Positions 17,353 through 26,523 of a DNA stretch of 64,000 nucleotides are shown piece after piece. The position numbers and the translations under genes were made by a program. The notes under the pieces were generated by a model, which did not search any database, was not told the DNA's origin, and saw only the letters and a program-made list of their open reading frames with translations. Numbering within the stretch: position 1 is the first letter of the stretch; each line of letters starts with the position of its first letter. The stretch is taken from the NCBI RefSeq assembly GCF_002835935.1, contig NZ_PJCF01000087.1, positions 124,001 to 188,000 on the forward strand, in the 5' to 3' direction. This stretch comes from Paraglaciecola sp. MB-3u-78. GTDB taxonomy: Bacteria; Pseudomonadota; Gammaproteobacteria; Enterobacterales; Alteromonadaceae.

Positions 17353-17967
17353 ATGCAATCCAATAAAACCAAACGTTCAAAATCAATCAACCTAACCAGT
17401 ATGCGCAAAAGCTTTAGTGTTAAACCTTTGGCATTAGGCGTCGCGGCTATATTTCTTTCAGCTTGTGGTGACAAACAAGACGCGGCGGTATTTACCAGCG
17501 TTAATGACTGTACTGATGCCAATCCTGAGTTTGCTGAGAAATGTAAAACTGCCTATGCAGACGCATTGAAAGAAGCACAGCGTACAGGACCTAAATACAA
17601 TTCCCAAAGGGATTGTGAGTCTGAATTTGGTAACAACCAATGTAATGTGGTTCGCAATGAATCAGGTTCATTTTTCATGCCATTGATGGCGGGCTACATG
17701 TTAAGTAATTTAATGTCGCCTAGAGGTTATTACTCACAGCCAATGTTCACATCTTTTTCTAGAAATTCATCCTATAGAAACAGGTGGATTGGTGCAGATG
17801 GTTCTGATTTTGGCGATAATCGACGCAGGACCATGCGCGTTAGTGAAAAGTCACTCAAACCAAAACCTACTGTCTCTAAAACCATGAGTCGTGGTGGATT
17901 TGGTAGCAGTGTGCGGGCCAAATCTAGTTGGGGCAGCAGCACTAAAAAAGGTGGTTGGGGTGGTTAA
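17353..17967 (+). CDS. yjfM: YjfM-like DUF1190 lipoprotein
   Basis: This is a 204-residue exported protein. After a basic N-terminus, a hydrophobic run ends in the lipobox FLSAC (about residue 38), so a lipoprotein is likely. Paired cysteines follow (NDCTDANPEFAEKC, RDCESEFGNNQC). The tail is rich in Gly, Ser and Arg (SRGGFGSSVRAKSSWGSS), as in DUF1190 proteins. GGAGGG precedes the ATG. It is part of the yjf operon, and the role is unknown. Confidence 0.82.
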   Translation: MQSNKTKRSKSINLTSMRKSFSVKPLALGVAAIFLSACGDKQDAAVFTSVNDCTDANPEFAEKCKTAYADALKEAQRTGPKYNSQRDCESEFGNNQCNVVRNESGSFFMPLMAGYMLSNLMSPRGYYSQPMFTSFSRNSSYRNRWIGADGSDFGDNRRRTMRVSEKSLKPKPTVSKTMSRGGFGSSVRAKSSWGSSTKKGGWGG

Positions 17968-18022
17968 CCTCAGTTGTAAAGGCTTTATACTGGGTGATCA
18001 ATAATAAAAGTATGCTAAGACC

Positions 18023-19186
18023 ATGTTAAGAGTCGCCATCCCTGAACGTGCTAACTGGAAAAGAAAAGCCGAAGAGTTCGGCTTTAAATTTCATACCATG
18101 CACGGAGAAGCTTATTGGGATGAGTCGGCTTATTATCAGTTCTCTCTCGAACAAATTGAACAAGACTTAGAAGCGCCCACTGAAGACATTCATCAAATGT
18201 GTTTGGCGGTGGTAGATAAGGTTGTCAACTCCCAAGAGTTGTTAGAAAAATTTCAAATTCCACAAGCCTTTTGGCAGCAGATTAGTGACTCTTGGAAAAA
18301 GCAAGATCCTAGCCTCTATTCTCGCTTAGACTTTGCTTATCACGGTAAAGGTCCTGCCAAGCTATATGAAAACAATGCCGACACACCCACATCTTTATAT
18401 GAATCAGGGTTTTGGCAGTGGTTATGGCTAGAAGAACAAGTCAATGCAGGTAAAATCCCCAAACAAGCGGATCAATTTAATTCATTACAGGAAAAGCTGG
18501 TCAATCGATTAGCCGTCATTGCTAAACATTATGATATCAGCCAGATGCATTTTGCCTGTTGCCAAGATACAGATGAAGATCGTGGCACAGTGCAGTATCT
18601 ACAGGATTGCGCCAAAGAGTCAGGATTAAACAATGACTTTGTATTTATTGAGGATATTGGCCTCGCTGAATGTGGCAGTTTTAGTGATTTACAAGACAAC
18701 AAAATCCAAACCCTGTTTAAGCTCTACCCATGGGAATTTATGCAACGGGAAGAGTTTGGCCAGTCTATCCAAAGCGCACAAGTGAATTGGCTAGAGCCTA
18801 TCTGGAAATCTATTTTATCGAATAAAGCCTTAATGCCGATGTTGTGGAAATTATTCCCCAACCACCCCAATCTACTTCCCGCTTATTTCGAAGATGAATT
18901 AAGCAAGGCTACTGAAACTAAACTGGTTAAAAAACCCATTTTTTCCAGAGAAGGTGCCAATATCAGTGTGATTGAAGATGGCAAAACCGTATTACATGCC
19001 GATGGACCATACGGTGAAGAGGGTTTTATTTATCAGGCTTATTATGCCCTGCCCCAATTTGGCAATAATCATACATTGATAGGTTCGTGGTTGGTGAATG
19101 ACCAAGCGGCAGGCATTTCAGTGAGAGAAGATTCATCGGCTATTACCCAAGACGGGTCACGTTATTTACCACATATTATTTTGTGA
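18023..19186 (+). CDS. yjfC: Glutathionylspermidine-synthase-like ATP-grasp protein (YjfC-like)
   Basis: This 387-residue protein matches the C-terminal ligase domain of glutathionylspermidine synthase (ATP-grasp). Visible blocks are RLDFAYHGKGPAKLYENNAD, TPTSLYESGFWQW, EDIGL, LYPWEFM, PIFSREGANISV and GSWLVNDQAAGISVRED. It lacks the amidase half, as YjfC and YgiC do, so it probably joins an amine or peptide to a carboxylate. The true substrate is unknown. It is the last clear member of the yjf operon. Confidence 0.88.
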   Translation: MLRVAIPERANWKRKAEEFGFKFHTMHGEAYWDESAYYQFSLEQIEQDLEAPTEDIHQMCLAVVDKVVNSQELLEKFQIPQAFWQQISDSWKKQDPSLYSRLDFAYHGKGPAKLYENNADTPTSLYESGFWQWLWLEEQVNAGKIPKQADQFNSLQEKLVNRLAVIAKHYDISQMHFACCQDTDEDRGTVQYLQDCAKESGLNNDFVFIEDIGLAECGSFSDLQDNKIQTLFKLYPWEFMQREEFGQSIQSAQVNWLEPIWKSILSNKALMPMLWKLFPNHPNLLPAYFEDELSKATETKLVKKPIFSREGANISVIEDGKTVLHADGPYGEEGFIYQAYYALPQFGNNHTLIGSWLVNDQAAGISVREDSSAITQDGSRYLPHIIL

Positions 19187-19257
19187 CAATTGGACATGAC
19201 TTTTGTAAGATTTATCAGTCACACTGTTGACATACTTTTTAATTGCAGTTTATTTCA

Positions 19258-19827
19258 ATGACCCATTCAATCGCTAGAGTTTCGAATACCAAACAACAGA
19301 TTCGCTTTGTACTGGTGATATTTTTGTTGATTAGTGCGATCGAAATAATTAACTTGCTGACAGGAAGAGTGCTCAATCAACTCGGTACGATCCCACGCTA
19401 TGTACCAGGCCTTAGAGGCATTGTGTTAGGTCCGTTTTTACATGGTAGTTTGCAGCACTATTTTTCGAATATCATACCCTTATGTATTTTCAGCTATCTA
19501 TTGTTGCAATATGGCTTTAAGCGCTATATACAATTAACCATTTGGATAATATTAATAACAGGCTTTTTGGTGTGGTTATTTGGCAGGCCAGCAACCCATA
19601 TCGGTGCAAGCGGAGTGATTTATGGCTACTTTGGATATTTAGTTTTAGCGGGATTTTTAAGCGGAAAGTTTAAACTTATGCTCATCTCTGTATTAGTTGC
19701 ATTTTTTTATGGTGGTTTAATTTTCAGCATTTTGCCTACTACCCCCTTTGTCTCTTGGGAATCTCACTTGTTTGGTTTTATTGCTGGATTAGCAGGTGCA
19801 AAATTATGGGCAAAACCTTCGCCCTAA
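19258..19827 (+). CDS. Rhomboid-family intramembrane serine protease
   Basis: This protein of about 189 residues has six predicted membrane segments. The rhomboid catalytic dyad is visible: Ser in GASGVIYG and His in WESHLFGF. HGSLQHYFSN is the conserved HxxxxHxxxN stretch in helix 2. Rhomboids cut membrane proteins inside the bilayer. The ATG at 19258 is used; an in-frame TTG at 19243 would add five residues, and neither has a clear ribosome site. It follows the yjf operon by about 70 bases and may belong to it. Confidence 0.85.
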   Translation: MTHSIARVSNTKQQIRFVLVIFLLISAIEIINLLTGRVLNQLGTIPRYVPGLRGIVLGPFLHGSLQHYFSNIIPLCIFSYLLLQYGFKRYIQLTIWIILITGFLVWLFGRPATHIGASGVIYGYFGYLVLAGFLSGKFKLMLISVLVAFFYGGLIFSILPTTPFVSWESHLFGFIAGLAGAKLWAKPSP

Positions 19828-19884
19828 GCAGTGAATACGAATATAATGCTCACAAGCAACAATATGCATAACAACGGGTAATCA

Positions 19885-20583
19885 ATGTCAGATCCTAATC
19901 CACAAAAAAAAACAGGCCTGCTAGGTAATCTAGCCTTTAATATTATTATCCCTGTGGTGATTTTAACCAATCTCAGCAGTGACGAATATTTGGGGCCAGC
20001 CTGGAGTATTGTAGCTGCGCTAATATTTCCTATTGGGTTTGGCATTTGGGATCTGAAACAAACAGCCAAAATAAACCCCTTTTCAGTATTGGGTATCGTC
20101 AGTGTTTTCTTAACTGGCGGTATAAGTTTGTTAGAACTACCTGCCGAATATATTGCGATTAAAGAAGCCACTATCCCCGCTATTATTGGCATTGCGGTGC
20201 TGATCACACAGAGAACCAGTAAGCCGTTATTGAAGGTGTTTGTGCTAAGCGAACAAATCATTAATTGGCAAAACCTCAATCAATCTTTAGAAAACTCTGG
20301 CACCAGTGGCTTATTTGAGAAAAAAATGGCAATTAGCTCCTATATTGTCGCCGGTTCTTTTTTCTTGTCTGCTGCGCTAAATTACATTTTGGCTAAAGTG
20401 ATATTAGTCAGCGCTCCTGGTACCTCTGAATACACCGAAGAGTTGGGCAGAATGACGGCCTTGAGTTATCCCGTGATTGTGATCCCAAGCATGTTAATGC
20501 TGATAACGGCGCTGTGGTATATATTTTCACAGATTAAAAAACTGACGGGTGAAGATCTAGAGAACTTTTTGGCGGACGTTTAG
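19885..20583 (+). CDS. VC0807-like multi-pass membrane protein
   Basis: This 232-residue protein has about six membrane helices. LLGNLAFNIIIPVVILTNLS, then LGPAWSIVAALIFPIGFGIWD, resembles the VC0807 family. The function is unknown. An amphipathic C-terminal tail (IKKLTGEDLENFLADV) faces the cytosol or the membrane surface. No catalytic motif is seen. Confidence 0.7.
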   Translation: MSDPNPQKKTGLLGNLAFNIIIPVVILTNLSSDEYLGPAWSIVAALIFPIGFGIWDLKQTAKINPFSVLGIVSVFLTGGISLLELPAEYIAIKEATIPAIIGIAVLITQRTSKPLLKVFVLSEQIINWQNLNQSLENSGTSGLFEKKMAISSYIVAGSFFLSAALNYILAKVILVSAPGTSEYTEELGRMTALSYPVIVIPSMLMLITALWYIFSQIKKLTGEDLENFLADV

Positions 20584-20652
20584 AACTAATACACTGTTTT
20601 AGCGTATTGTTAATAACTTTCAGAACTTTCATAGCGACATAATAAGACACAG

Positions 20653-21342
20653 ATGATTGAAGTTAGCGGCTTAGTCAAACAAATTACTGATGGTTATTCG
20701 CACAAATGTATCTTAGACAAACTCGATTTTCACCTTGGAGAGCAACAATCTGTCGCCATCGGTGGGGACTCGGGTTCGGGCAAGTCAACTTTACTCCATA
20801 TTCTTGCGGCTTTAGATAACGCTGATAAGGGTGTAGTGAAGGTCGCGGGTTTGACACTCAATTCAATGAGTGAAACTCAAGCAGATCAGTTTCGGAAAAA
20901 ACACTTAGGCATCGTTTTTCAGCAGTTTAATTTAATTGACTGTTTATCGGTGTGGGACAACATTACTTTCCCAGCCAGACTTAATGGTTTATCCATCGGC
21001 ACATACCACAATGATTTATTAGAGCAGTTGGGATTAAGCTCACACAAACACAAACTACCGGTTAATTTATCAGGTGGGGAGCAACAAAGGGTGGCCATTG
21101 CTCGCGCCTTATCCCATCAACCCAGCTTAGTATTAGCCGATGAACCTACTGGAAACCTAGACGATAATAACAGCCAAAATGTGAGTGAATTATTATTTGG
21201 GTTATGCAAGAAACTAGGTCTAACCTTAGTGGTTGTGACACATAGCCCGAAGGTCGCTGCTTTTGCTGATACCCGGTTACTGTTGCAACAAGGACGGCTG
21301 CTCAACACTCCTAATCAGACCTCAAACTTTGTATCAGCCTAA
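20653..21342 (+). CDS. ABC transporter ATP-binding protein (LolD/MacB type, AttE-like)
   Basis: This 229-residue ATPase has Walker A GDSGSGKSTL (about residues 38-47), signature LSGGEQQRVAIARA, Walker B LVLADEPTGNLD and the H-loop VVVTHS. It belongs to the LolD/MacB/FtsE group, which works with FtsX-type permeases and often drives mechanotransmission rather than transport. The FtsX-type permease starts two bases after its stop, and an AttH-like lipoprotein follows. This gives an att-type operon of ATPase, permease and lipocalin-like protein. Confidence 0.92.
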   Translation: MIEVSGLVKQITDGYSHKCILDKLDFHLGEQQSVAIGGDSGSGKSTLLHILAALDNADKGVVKVAGLTLNSMSETQADQFRKKHLGIVFQQFNLIDCLSVWDNITFPARLNGLSIGTYHNDLLEQLGLSSHKHKLPVNLSGGEQQRVAIARALSHQPSLVLADEPTGNLDDNNSQNVSELLFGLCKKLGLTLVVVTHSPKVAAFADTRLLLQQGRLLNTPNQTSNFVSA

Positions 21343-21344
21343 CC

Positions 21345-23852
21345 ATGGCACCTTTACTCAAACTTATTTGGGCAAGTTACCAACACAATACTTTACGCTT
21401 GGCACTGGTGTTTATTGCGTTAGTCACCGCTTGTGCTGGCCTCAGTGCTGTTCTGGTGATCAATAGCGCCGCAAAAAACAGCTATGCGTCTGCTAGTCAG
21501 CCATTTTTACAACAAGTCGAACAACGTATTATTGCCAGAAGTGGACACGCCTTGAGCAAAGAGGATTTTGCTTCACTTCGTCGTTTGGGTTTCTCACAAC
21601 TTATCCCAGTGTTACGTACTTCACAGCATATTGTGCATCCCATAACAGGTGGATCTCTACAAATATCCTTACTGGGCATAGACACATTTTCGGTTATCAA
21701 TTATTCCGCTAGTAACGGGCTAAAGCTCGAGCAAAATAGTTCTGAAGCGGTATCAGATGAACTAGGTCAATTATGGCGTCCTCCTTACGCTAGTGTGATC
21801 CATCCAGATTTTGCGACAGAGTTAAACCTTATTAGTGGGCAAATATTACCTCTTGAAAACACCCCGTTATTACCAAAACTGACGGTGACAAAGATCAACG
21901 GTTTAGGACGAGAGATCGTCATGGATATCGGGCAATTACAACAGGTCTTAGGCACGGATAAAATCAGTGAACTTTTGGTAGTGGGTGAGACAAATGATGT
22001 GAGCACTAGTGAGCTAAGGACCGCATTGCCCGACCACCTGCGTCTTGAAAACATCAATACTGGCGAGCAAGCACAGCAGCTCACTGGCAGTTTTCATCTT
22101 AACTTGTTGGCTATGGCATGTTTAATGTTTGTTGTGTGTATGTTTGTCGTCATGAACGCCTTACATTTGTTGATAATGAAACGCTGGCAAAATTTACGGA
22201 TCCTTCGACAGTTGGGTGTATCAAGAAAACAAATATATTGGGCCCAAGGTGCCGAATTAGTATTCATCAGCTTATTGTGCGCGCCGCTTGGAGCTATCTC
22301 TGGAATATTTTTAGCTCAATTGGCCTCACCACAAGTGTCACTTACCTTACAAAGCCTATTTGATGTGAGAATAAGTTACACACAGGTCGCTTATGTCACC
22401 TTAATTGCCCAGTGTTTTGCTGCCTGTATTTTGGGGGCATTTTCAGCGGCCATTTTACCAATGTGGCAATTAAATTCTAAGTTGGCTTTACGCAATTTAA
22501 ACGTCACGGTGAACACAAGCCATAGGTCATGGTTGTATGCCTGCATTGTATTGGGCTGTGTTGCCCTAGGGTTAGGCTTTTACTCTATCAATATGTTGAT
22601 GAGTTTTAGCGCCATCGCAATGAGTATTTTTGCCGGTTGCAGCTTGCTTATTTATGCCCTACCCAAGAGCCTAAATACACTGTTCCACTGTTTGCCAGAG
22701 CAATGGGTATTATTTCGCTGGTTGGCTGCGGACGGTGTACGTTTATCACAAAAGAGTAAAATTGCCTGTTGTGCTTTTTTTATAGCCCTCACCAGTAATA
22801 TTGGTATGAATTTGATGGTGGATAGCTTTCGTCAAGCCACACAGCAATGGTTAGGTCAGCGCTTAGTAGCTGATCAATATATTTCAACCCAATCACCCAA
22901 GGTGTTTACCCAATGGCTAGCTACCCAAGACATAGATATGCAAGTCATCGAGCGAAAAGGCCTTGATGCTGTTCTCCTAAATAAACCAGTGAGTAAACCC
23001 CAACATCGAACAACCCTAGAGCTGAGATCATATCCCAGTAGTAATCTGTATCAAGAAGCGATGTTGTTTGCTGATCAGCAAGAGGATGTTTGGCAAATAT
23101 TCACTTCCGGTCAAGGCGTGTTAGTGAATCAACAATTGGCATTACGCCATGGATTAACACTGGGTGAAACCTTAAGTTTTCAAGTTGAGTCAGCTCAGCC
23201 AGAAACGAAACAAATAGTCGGCATCTATTACGATTACGGCAATCAAAGTGCTCAGGCTCTGTTACCTTTAGAGCATTTCGCCAAATATAACGCCAACACC
23301 ACATTATTTGCTTTGCACTTTGTATCCAAGCAGCAACAAAATTTATTTGTCAATCAACTGGCATCTGCCTCGATATCAAACCAAGTCAGATCAATACAAA
23401 CTCACGAGTTAATGGCGTTGTCGATGCAAACGTTTGAACGTACCTTTGTGATTACCGATGGGTTAAACATAGTCACTTTATTAGTAGCAGCCCTGTCTTT
23501 AGCCACTTCAGTGCTGATGATTGATATGGATAATCGACCTCAAAGGGCGTTATTAAGAAGCATGGGGGTCGGTAATTATCAGATGACCGGTTTATCGCTT
23601 ATACAATATACCCTGCTCAGTTTACTGGCTTTTTTAGTGGCACTGCCTTTTGGCATCGGCTTAACTTGGCTGTTGATCAACTTAATTAACGTACAGGCAT
23701 TTAGTTGGAGTTATCCCATACTGATTACACCCTCGAAACTTTTTTCGGCTGGAGTGATGAGTGTTATGTTGATTGTAATAGTGGTAGCCCTACCTTTATA
23801 CAGATTAAGTCGTCGCAAATTAGTTGAGGATATAAAGTGTTTGAGTTTCTAG
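21345..23852 (+). CDS. FtsX-like ABC permease, duplicated two-module type (AttF/G-like)
   Basis: This is an 835-residue inner-membrane permease. One N-terminal helix (about 14-36) is followed by a periplasmic region, then three helices (about 248-370). Further helices (about 400-440) and a second periplasmic region precede a final three-helix FtsX domain (about 700-825, GLNIVTLLVAALSLATSVLM; RSMGVGNYQMTGLSLIQYT). This two-module layout is usual for att-type permeases. It pairs with the ATPase just upstream and overlaps the next gene by 16 bases. The cargo is unknown. Confidence 0.9.
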   Translation: MAPLLKLIWASYQHNTLRLALVFIALVTACAGLSAVLVINSAAKNSYASASQPFLQQVEQRIIARSGHALSKEDFASLRRLGFSQLIPVLRTSQHIVHPITGGSLQISLLGIDTFSVINYSASNGLKLEQNSSEAVSDELGQLWRPPYASVIHPDFATELNLISGQILPLENTPLLPKLTVTKINGLGREIVMDIGQLQQVLGTDKISELLVVGETNDVSTSELRTALPDHLRLENINTGEQAQQLTGSFHLNLLAMACLMFVVCMFVVMNALHLLIMKRWQNLRILRQLGVSRKQIYWAQGAELVFISLLCAPLGAISGIFLAQLASPQVSLTLQSLFDVRISYTQVAYVTLIAQCFAACILGAFSAAILPMWQLNSKLALRNLNVTVNTSHRSWLYACIVLGCVALGLGFYSINMLMSFSAIAMSIFAGCSLLIYALPKSLNTLFHCLPEQWVLFRWLAADGVRLSQKSKIACCAFFIALTSNIGMNLMVDSFRQATQQWLGQRLVADQYISTQSPKVFTQWLATQDIDMQVIERKGLDAVLLNKPVSKPQHRTTLELRSYPSSNLYQEAMLFADQQEDVWQIFTSGQGVLVNQQLALRHGLTLGETLSFQVESAQPETKQIVGIYYDYGNQSAQALLPLEHFAKYNANTTLFALHFVSKQQQNLFVNQLASASISNQVRSIQTHELMALSMQTFERTFVITDGLNIVTLLVAALSLATSVLMIDMDNRPQRALLRSMGVGNYQMTGLSLIQYTLLSLLAFLVALPFGIGLTWLLINLINVQAFSWSYPILITPSKLFSAGVMSVMLIVIVVALPLYRLSRRKLVEDIKCLSF

Positions 23853-25003
23853 TCAAATATCTACTGTTGTTGATATTAGCAACAGGTATCGTAGCTTGCT
23901 CTAAATATTCTGATGATAGTAATAATAAAAGCGCTGATGACGATGAAGTGCAACAAAGAGACACTATGTTTGATAGCTTAAGTCGGTATTCAATAGAGCA
24001 TCAAACACCATCAAATAATGATGAAGCAAACACCTCTAACAAAACCTTCCCTAAGGTAGTCCCAGGATACAAGATTACTTTTCCATTTGATCATAACAGT
24101 CACCCTGAGTTTGCAGTGGAATGGTGGTATATCACCGCTAATCTAACTGACAAACAACATAACCCCTACGCATTACAATGGACTTTGTTTCGCTTTGCCA
24201 GTGATACTCAAAGCACACCTTGGGCGAATGCTCAGCAATATATGGGGCATGTGGGTTTAAGAGACGGTAAACAGGCTTGGTTTGAAGAACGTTTTGCTCG
24301 CGGTGGCGTGGGTAATGCGGGTATATCCACTACCCCATTCAATGCATTTATTGATGATTGGCAATGGCTTGCAAAGTCATCACAGATGTTCCCCTCGACC
24401 CTTGAATTCACTATTAATACCCAGATTAGGGTTAATTTGGACTTTACAGCAGACAAACCTTTTGTAAAACATGGGGAGCAAGGTTTTAGTCGTAAGCTCA
24501 GAGACTCAGAACAAGCGTCATACTATTATAGCCAGCCACATATTCAAGTCTCTGGGGAGATTGAACTGCCAACCGGAAAAGTAGAGGTATCAGGCAATGC
24601 TTGGTTTGATCATGAATGGACCTCTCAATATCTAAGTCCACTTGCACAAGGCTGGGATTGGTTTTCTATTCACTTTGACGATGGTGCTAAGTTGATGTTG
24701 TTTAATATGCGTCACGAGCAAGCAAAAGACTTCTGGTCAGGCACGTTAGTCACTACAAATGGGGAAGTGGTGCATTTGACTGAGCATGATATTCAAGGAC
24801 AAGTGACTAAGCGCGATAAAGTTGAAGGACGTTTGTTACCCTTGTACTGGTCGATTCAATTGCCCAAGCATCAAATCGACATTCAGATCGCGCCCATGCA
24901 AACTAAACAGTGGAACCCAGGGATATTTTCATACTACGAAGGAGGGACAGTGATTTCAGGCTCCCATTCAGGAGTAGGTTTTATTGAATTGACTGGTTAT
25001 TAA
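23837..25003 (+). CDS. AttH/CrtC-like lipocalin-fold lipoprotein
   Basis: This is a 388-residue lipoprotein with a GTG start behind TGAGGA. The lipobox is at ATGIVAC (Cys about 21), followed by an Asp/Ser-rich linker. The body is the AttH/CrtC-type double lipocalin fold: EFAVEWWYITANL at the start, AWFDHEWTSQYL in the middle and GVGFIELTGY at the end. The gene overlaps the permease gene, so the three form one ABC operon. Homologues are annotated as carotenoid hydratase-like or AttH. No true hydratase role can be claimed here. Confidence 0.88.
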   Translation: MFEFLVKYLLLLILATGIVACSKYSDDSNNKSADDDEVQQRDTMFDSLSRYSIEHQTPSNNDEANTSNKTFPKVVPGYKITFPFDHNSHPEFAVEWWYITANLTDKQHNPYALQWTLFRFASDTQSTPWANAQQYMGHVGLRDGKQAWFEERFARGGVGNAGISTTPFNAFIDDWQWLAKSSQMFPSTLEFTINTQIRVNLDFTADKPFVKHGEQGFSRKLRDSEQASYYYSQPHIQVSGEIELPTGKVEVSGNAWFDHEWTSQYLSPLAQGWDWFSIHFDDGAKLMLFNMRHEQAKDFWSGTLVTTNGEVVHLTEHDIQGQVTKRDKVEGRLLPLYWSIQLPKHQIDIQIAPMQTKQWNPGIFSYYEGGTVISGSHSGVGFIELTGY

Positions 25004-25028
25004 TCATCGCCATGAGTAATTGGTATAA

Positions 25029-25052
25029 CTGGCACCTGTCGAGAAGTGCCAG
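25029..25052. terminator. Hairpin between convergent genes
   Basis: CTGGCAC (25029-25035) pairs perfectly with GTGCCAG (25046-25052). No T-run follows on either strand, though an A-run after it on this strand gives Ts on the phosphatase strand ahead of the stem. It may be a weak or shared terminator. Confidence 0.4.
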
Positions 25053-25075
25053 CTAGAAAAAAATTATAAAAAGTT

Positions 25076-26389
25076 TTACTTGTTGTCTTTTAATAATTCA
25101 AACACAGTTTGTGCAATACGAGTGTTGTCCATATGACCTCGAAAGCGCTCACTGCCCAATCCTTTAGCAAATATTTGTACGTCAACACCAGTATGTCCTG
25201 TGGTTGTCCAGCCCGTATTTGAACGGTTATCTAAAATCTTAGAAATAGCGTTATGAAATGGTCTAGGTTTATCAGACTCAATCGCGCTTATGCTGGATAC
25301 TTCATCTGTGCTCAGCTCGAATCCCAATAAATCGGATGCCAGAGCACCTCTGTCTTTAGCAGTAATTAATTGGGTGCCAATCATAGCTGGTGATACCTTT
25401 AGGTTTTTCAGCCACTTGGGGCTCCAACTATAATCGTTATTAGCACCTATACTTAACCCGCCGGTACTATGATCGGCAGTCAATACCATCAATGTGTCAG
25501 GATTTTTTACAAGGTATTGCTCTAGCCATTCGAGGGTAACCGCAAGGTCATGCATTTCAGCCATTGCAGAGCCAATATCATTACCGTGCCCTGCCCAGTC
25601 GACTTGGCTTGCTTCGATAAGTAAAAAGTAACCTTGATCATTCTCTAACTGACGGATTGCGGCTTTTGCTAATGTTGGAAGTCGCATCTGATTGGCACTG
25701 TCTAGCGCCCAAGGCATACCTGAATCTGCAAATAAGCCCAGTAAAGGAGTGCCCGCTTTCACCGTGTCTAGCTGAGTTAACTTATCCACATATTGATAAC
25801 CCGCCGCTTTAAATTGAGCAACCAAATTACGATCATCTCGAATAAAATACTTCCAGCCGCCACCTAACATCACATCTAGAACAAACTGACCATTGGTTTT
25901 TGCATCGAAATAACTGTCGGCTATTTGATTATAATTTTGACGGCTCTCATTATGAGCACCAAAACTTGCAGGCGTGGCGTGATTAATCTGTGAAGTCACA
26001 GCGATACCCGTTTTACGCCCTTGCATTTTGGCCAGCTCTAATACTGTTTGAACAGGCTTCTTGTTGGCATCTACACCAATCGCACCGTTATAGGTCTTCA
26101 CACCCGTAGACAATGCAGTGGCACCCGCGGCTGAATCAGTCACATAACCGGTGTCCATATCAGGATGTGTGCTGGCCATGCCGACTAATAATCGATCAAA
26201 CACTGTTTCTTCGACTTCAGCAGTACTAGGATCGTCTGCGAACATACGATAGGCCGTGGTATAGGATGGACCCATACCGTCACCTACAATCATGATAATA
26301 TTTTTGGGTGAATTAATATTTTCAGGTGAATCAGTAGCTAATGCAGATTGACATAAGACGGCGAATAAAAGAGTAGCAATTGGCTTCAT
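25076..26389 (-). CDS. Alkaline phosphatase (PhoA family), secreted
   Basis: This is a 437-residue periplasmic phosphomonoesterase with a clear signal peptide (MKPIATLLFAVLCQSALA). Family landmarks in order are IIMIVGDGMG (metal ligand Asp), the nucleophile Ser in TDSAAGATAL (about residue 86), INHATPASFGAH, IEASQVDWAGHGND, TADHSTGG and TGHTGVDVQIFAKG. These give the two-zinc, one-magnesium site. It would release phosphate from organic esters. No Pho box was identified upstream. It stands alone between the ABC operon and cheV. Confidence 0.94.
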   Translation of the reverse strand: MKPIATLLFAVLCQSALATDSPENINSPKNIIMIVGDGMGPSYTTAYRMFADDPSTAEVEETVFDRLLVGMASTHPDMDTGYVTDSAAGATALSTGVKTYNGAIGVDANKKPVQTVLELAKMQGRKTGIAVTSQINHATPASFGAHNESRQNYNQIADSYFDAKTNGQFVLDVMLGGGWKYFIRDDRNLVAQFKAAGYQYVDKLTQLDTVKAGTPLLGLFADSGMPWALDSANQMRLPTLAKAAIRQLENDQGYFLLIEASQVDWAGHGNDIGSAMAEMHDLAVTLEWLEQYLVKNPDTLMVLTADHSTGGLSIGANNDYSWSPKWLKNLKVSPAMIGTQLITAKDRGALASDLLGFELSTDEVSSISAIESDKPRPFHNAISKILDNRSNTGWTTTGHTGVDVQIFAKGLGSERFRGHMDNTRIAQTVFELLKDNK

Positions 26390-26523
26390 CTGGTCTCCAA
26401 TGATGAAAGGTAAATAAAAATACGCGTGAATTATACGCTAGGTAATAAGAGGATGTTCAGCTTAAATACAGTATAAATGACTTAGATGAACAAAATATGA
26501 CGGTGAAACATTTGATTAATATA

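Noticed and set aside
19227-19257. TTGACA before the rhomboid gene as a separate promoter
   Set aside because: No convincing -10 box lies at 16-18 bases, so readthrough from the yjf operon is as likely.
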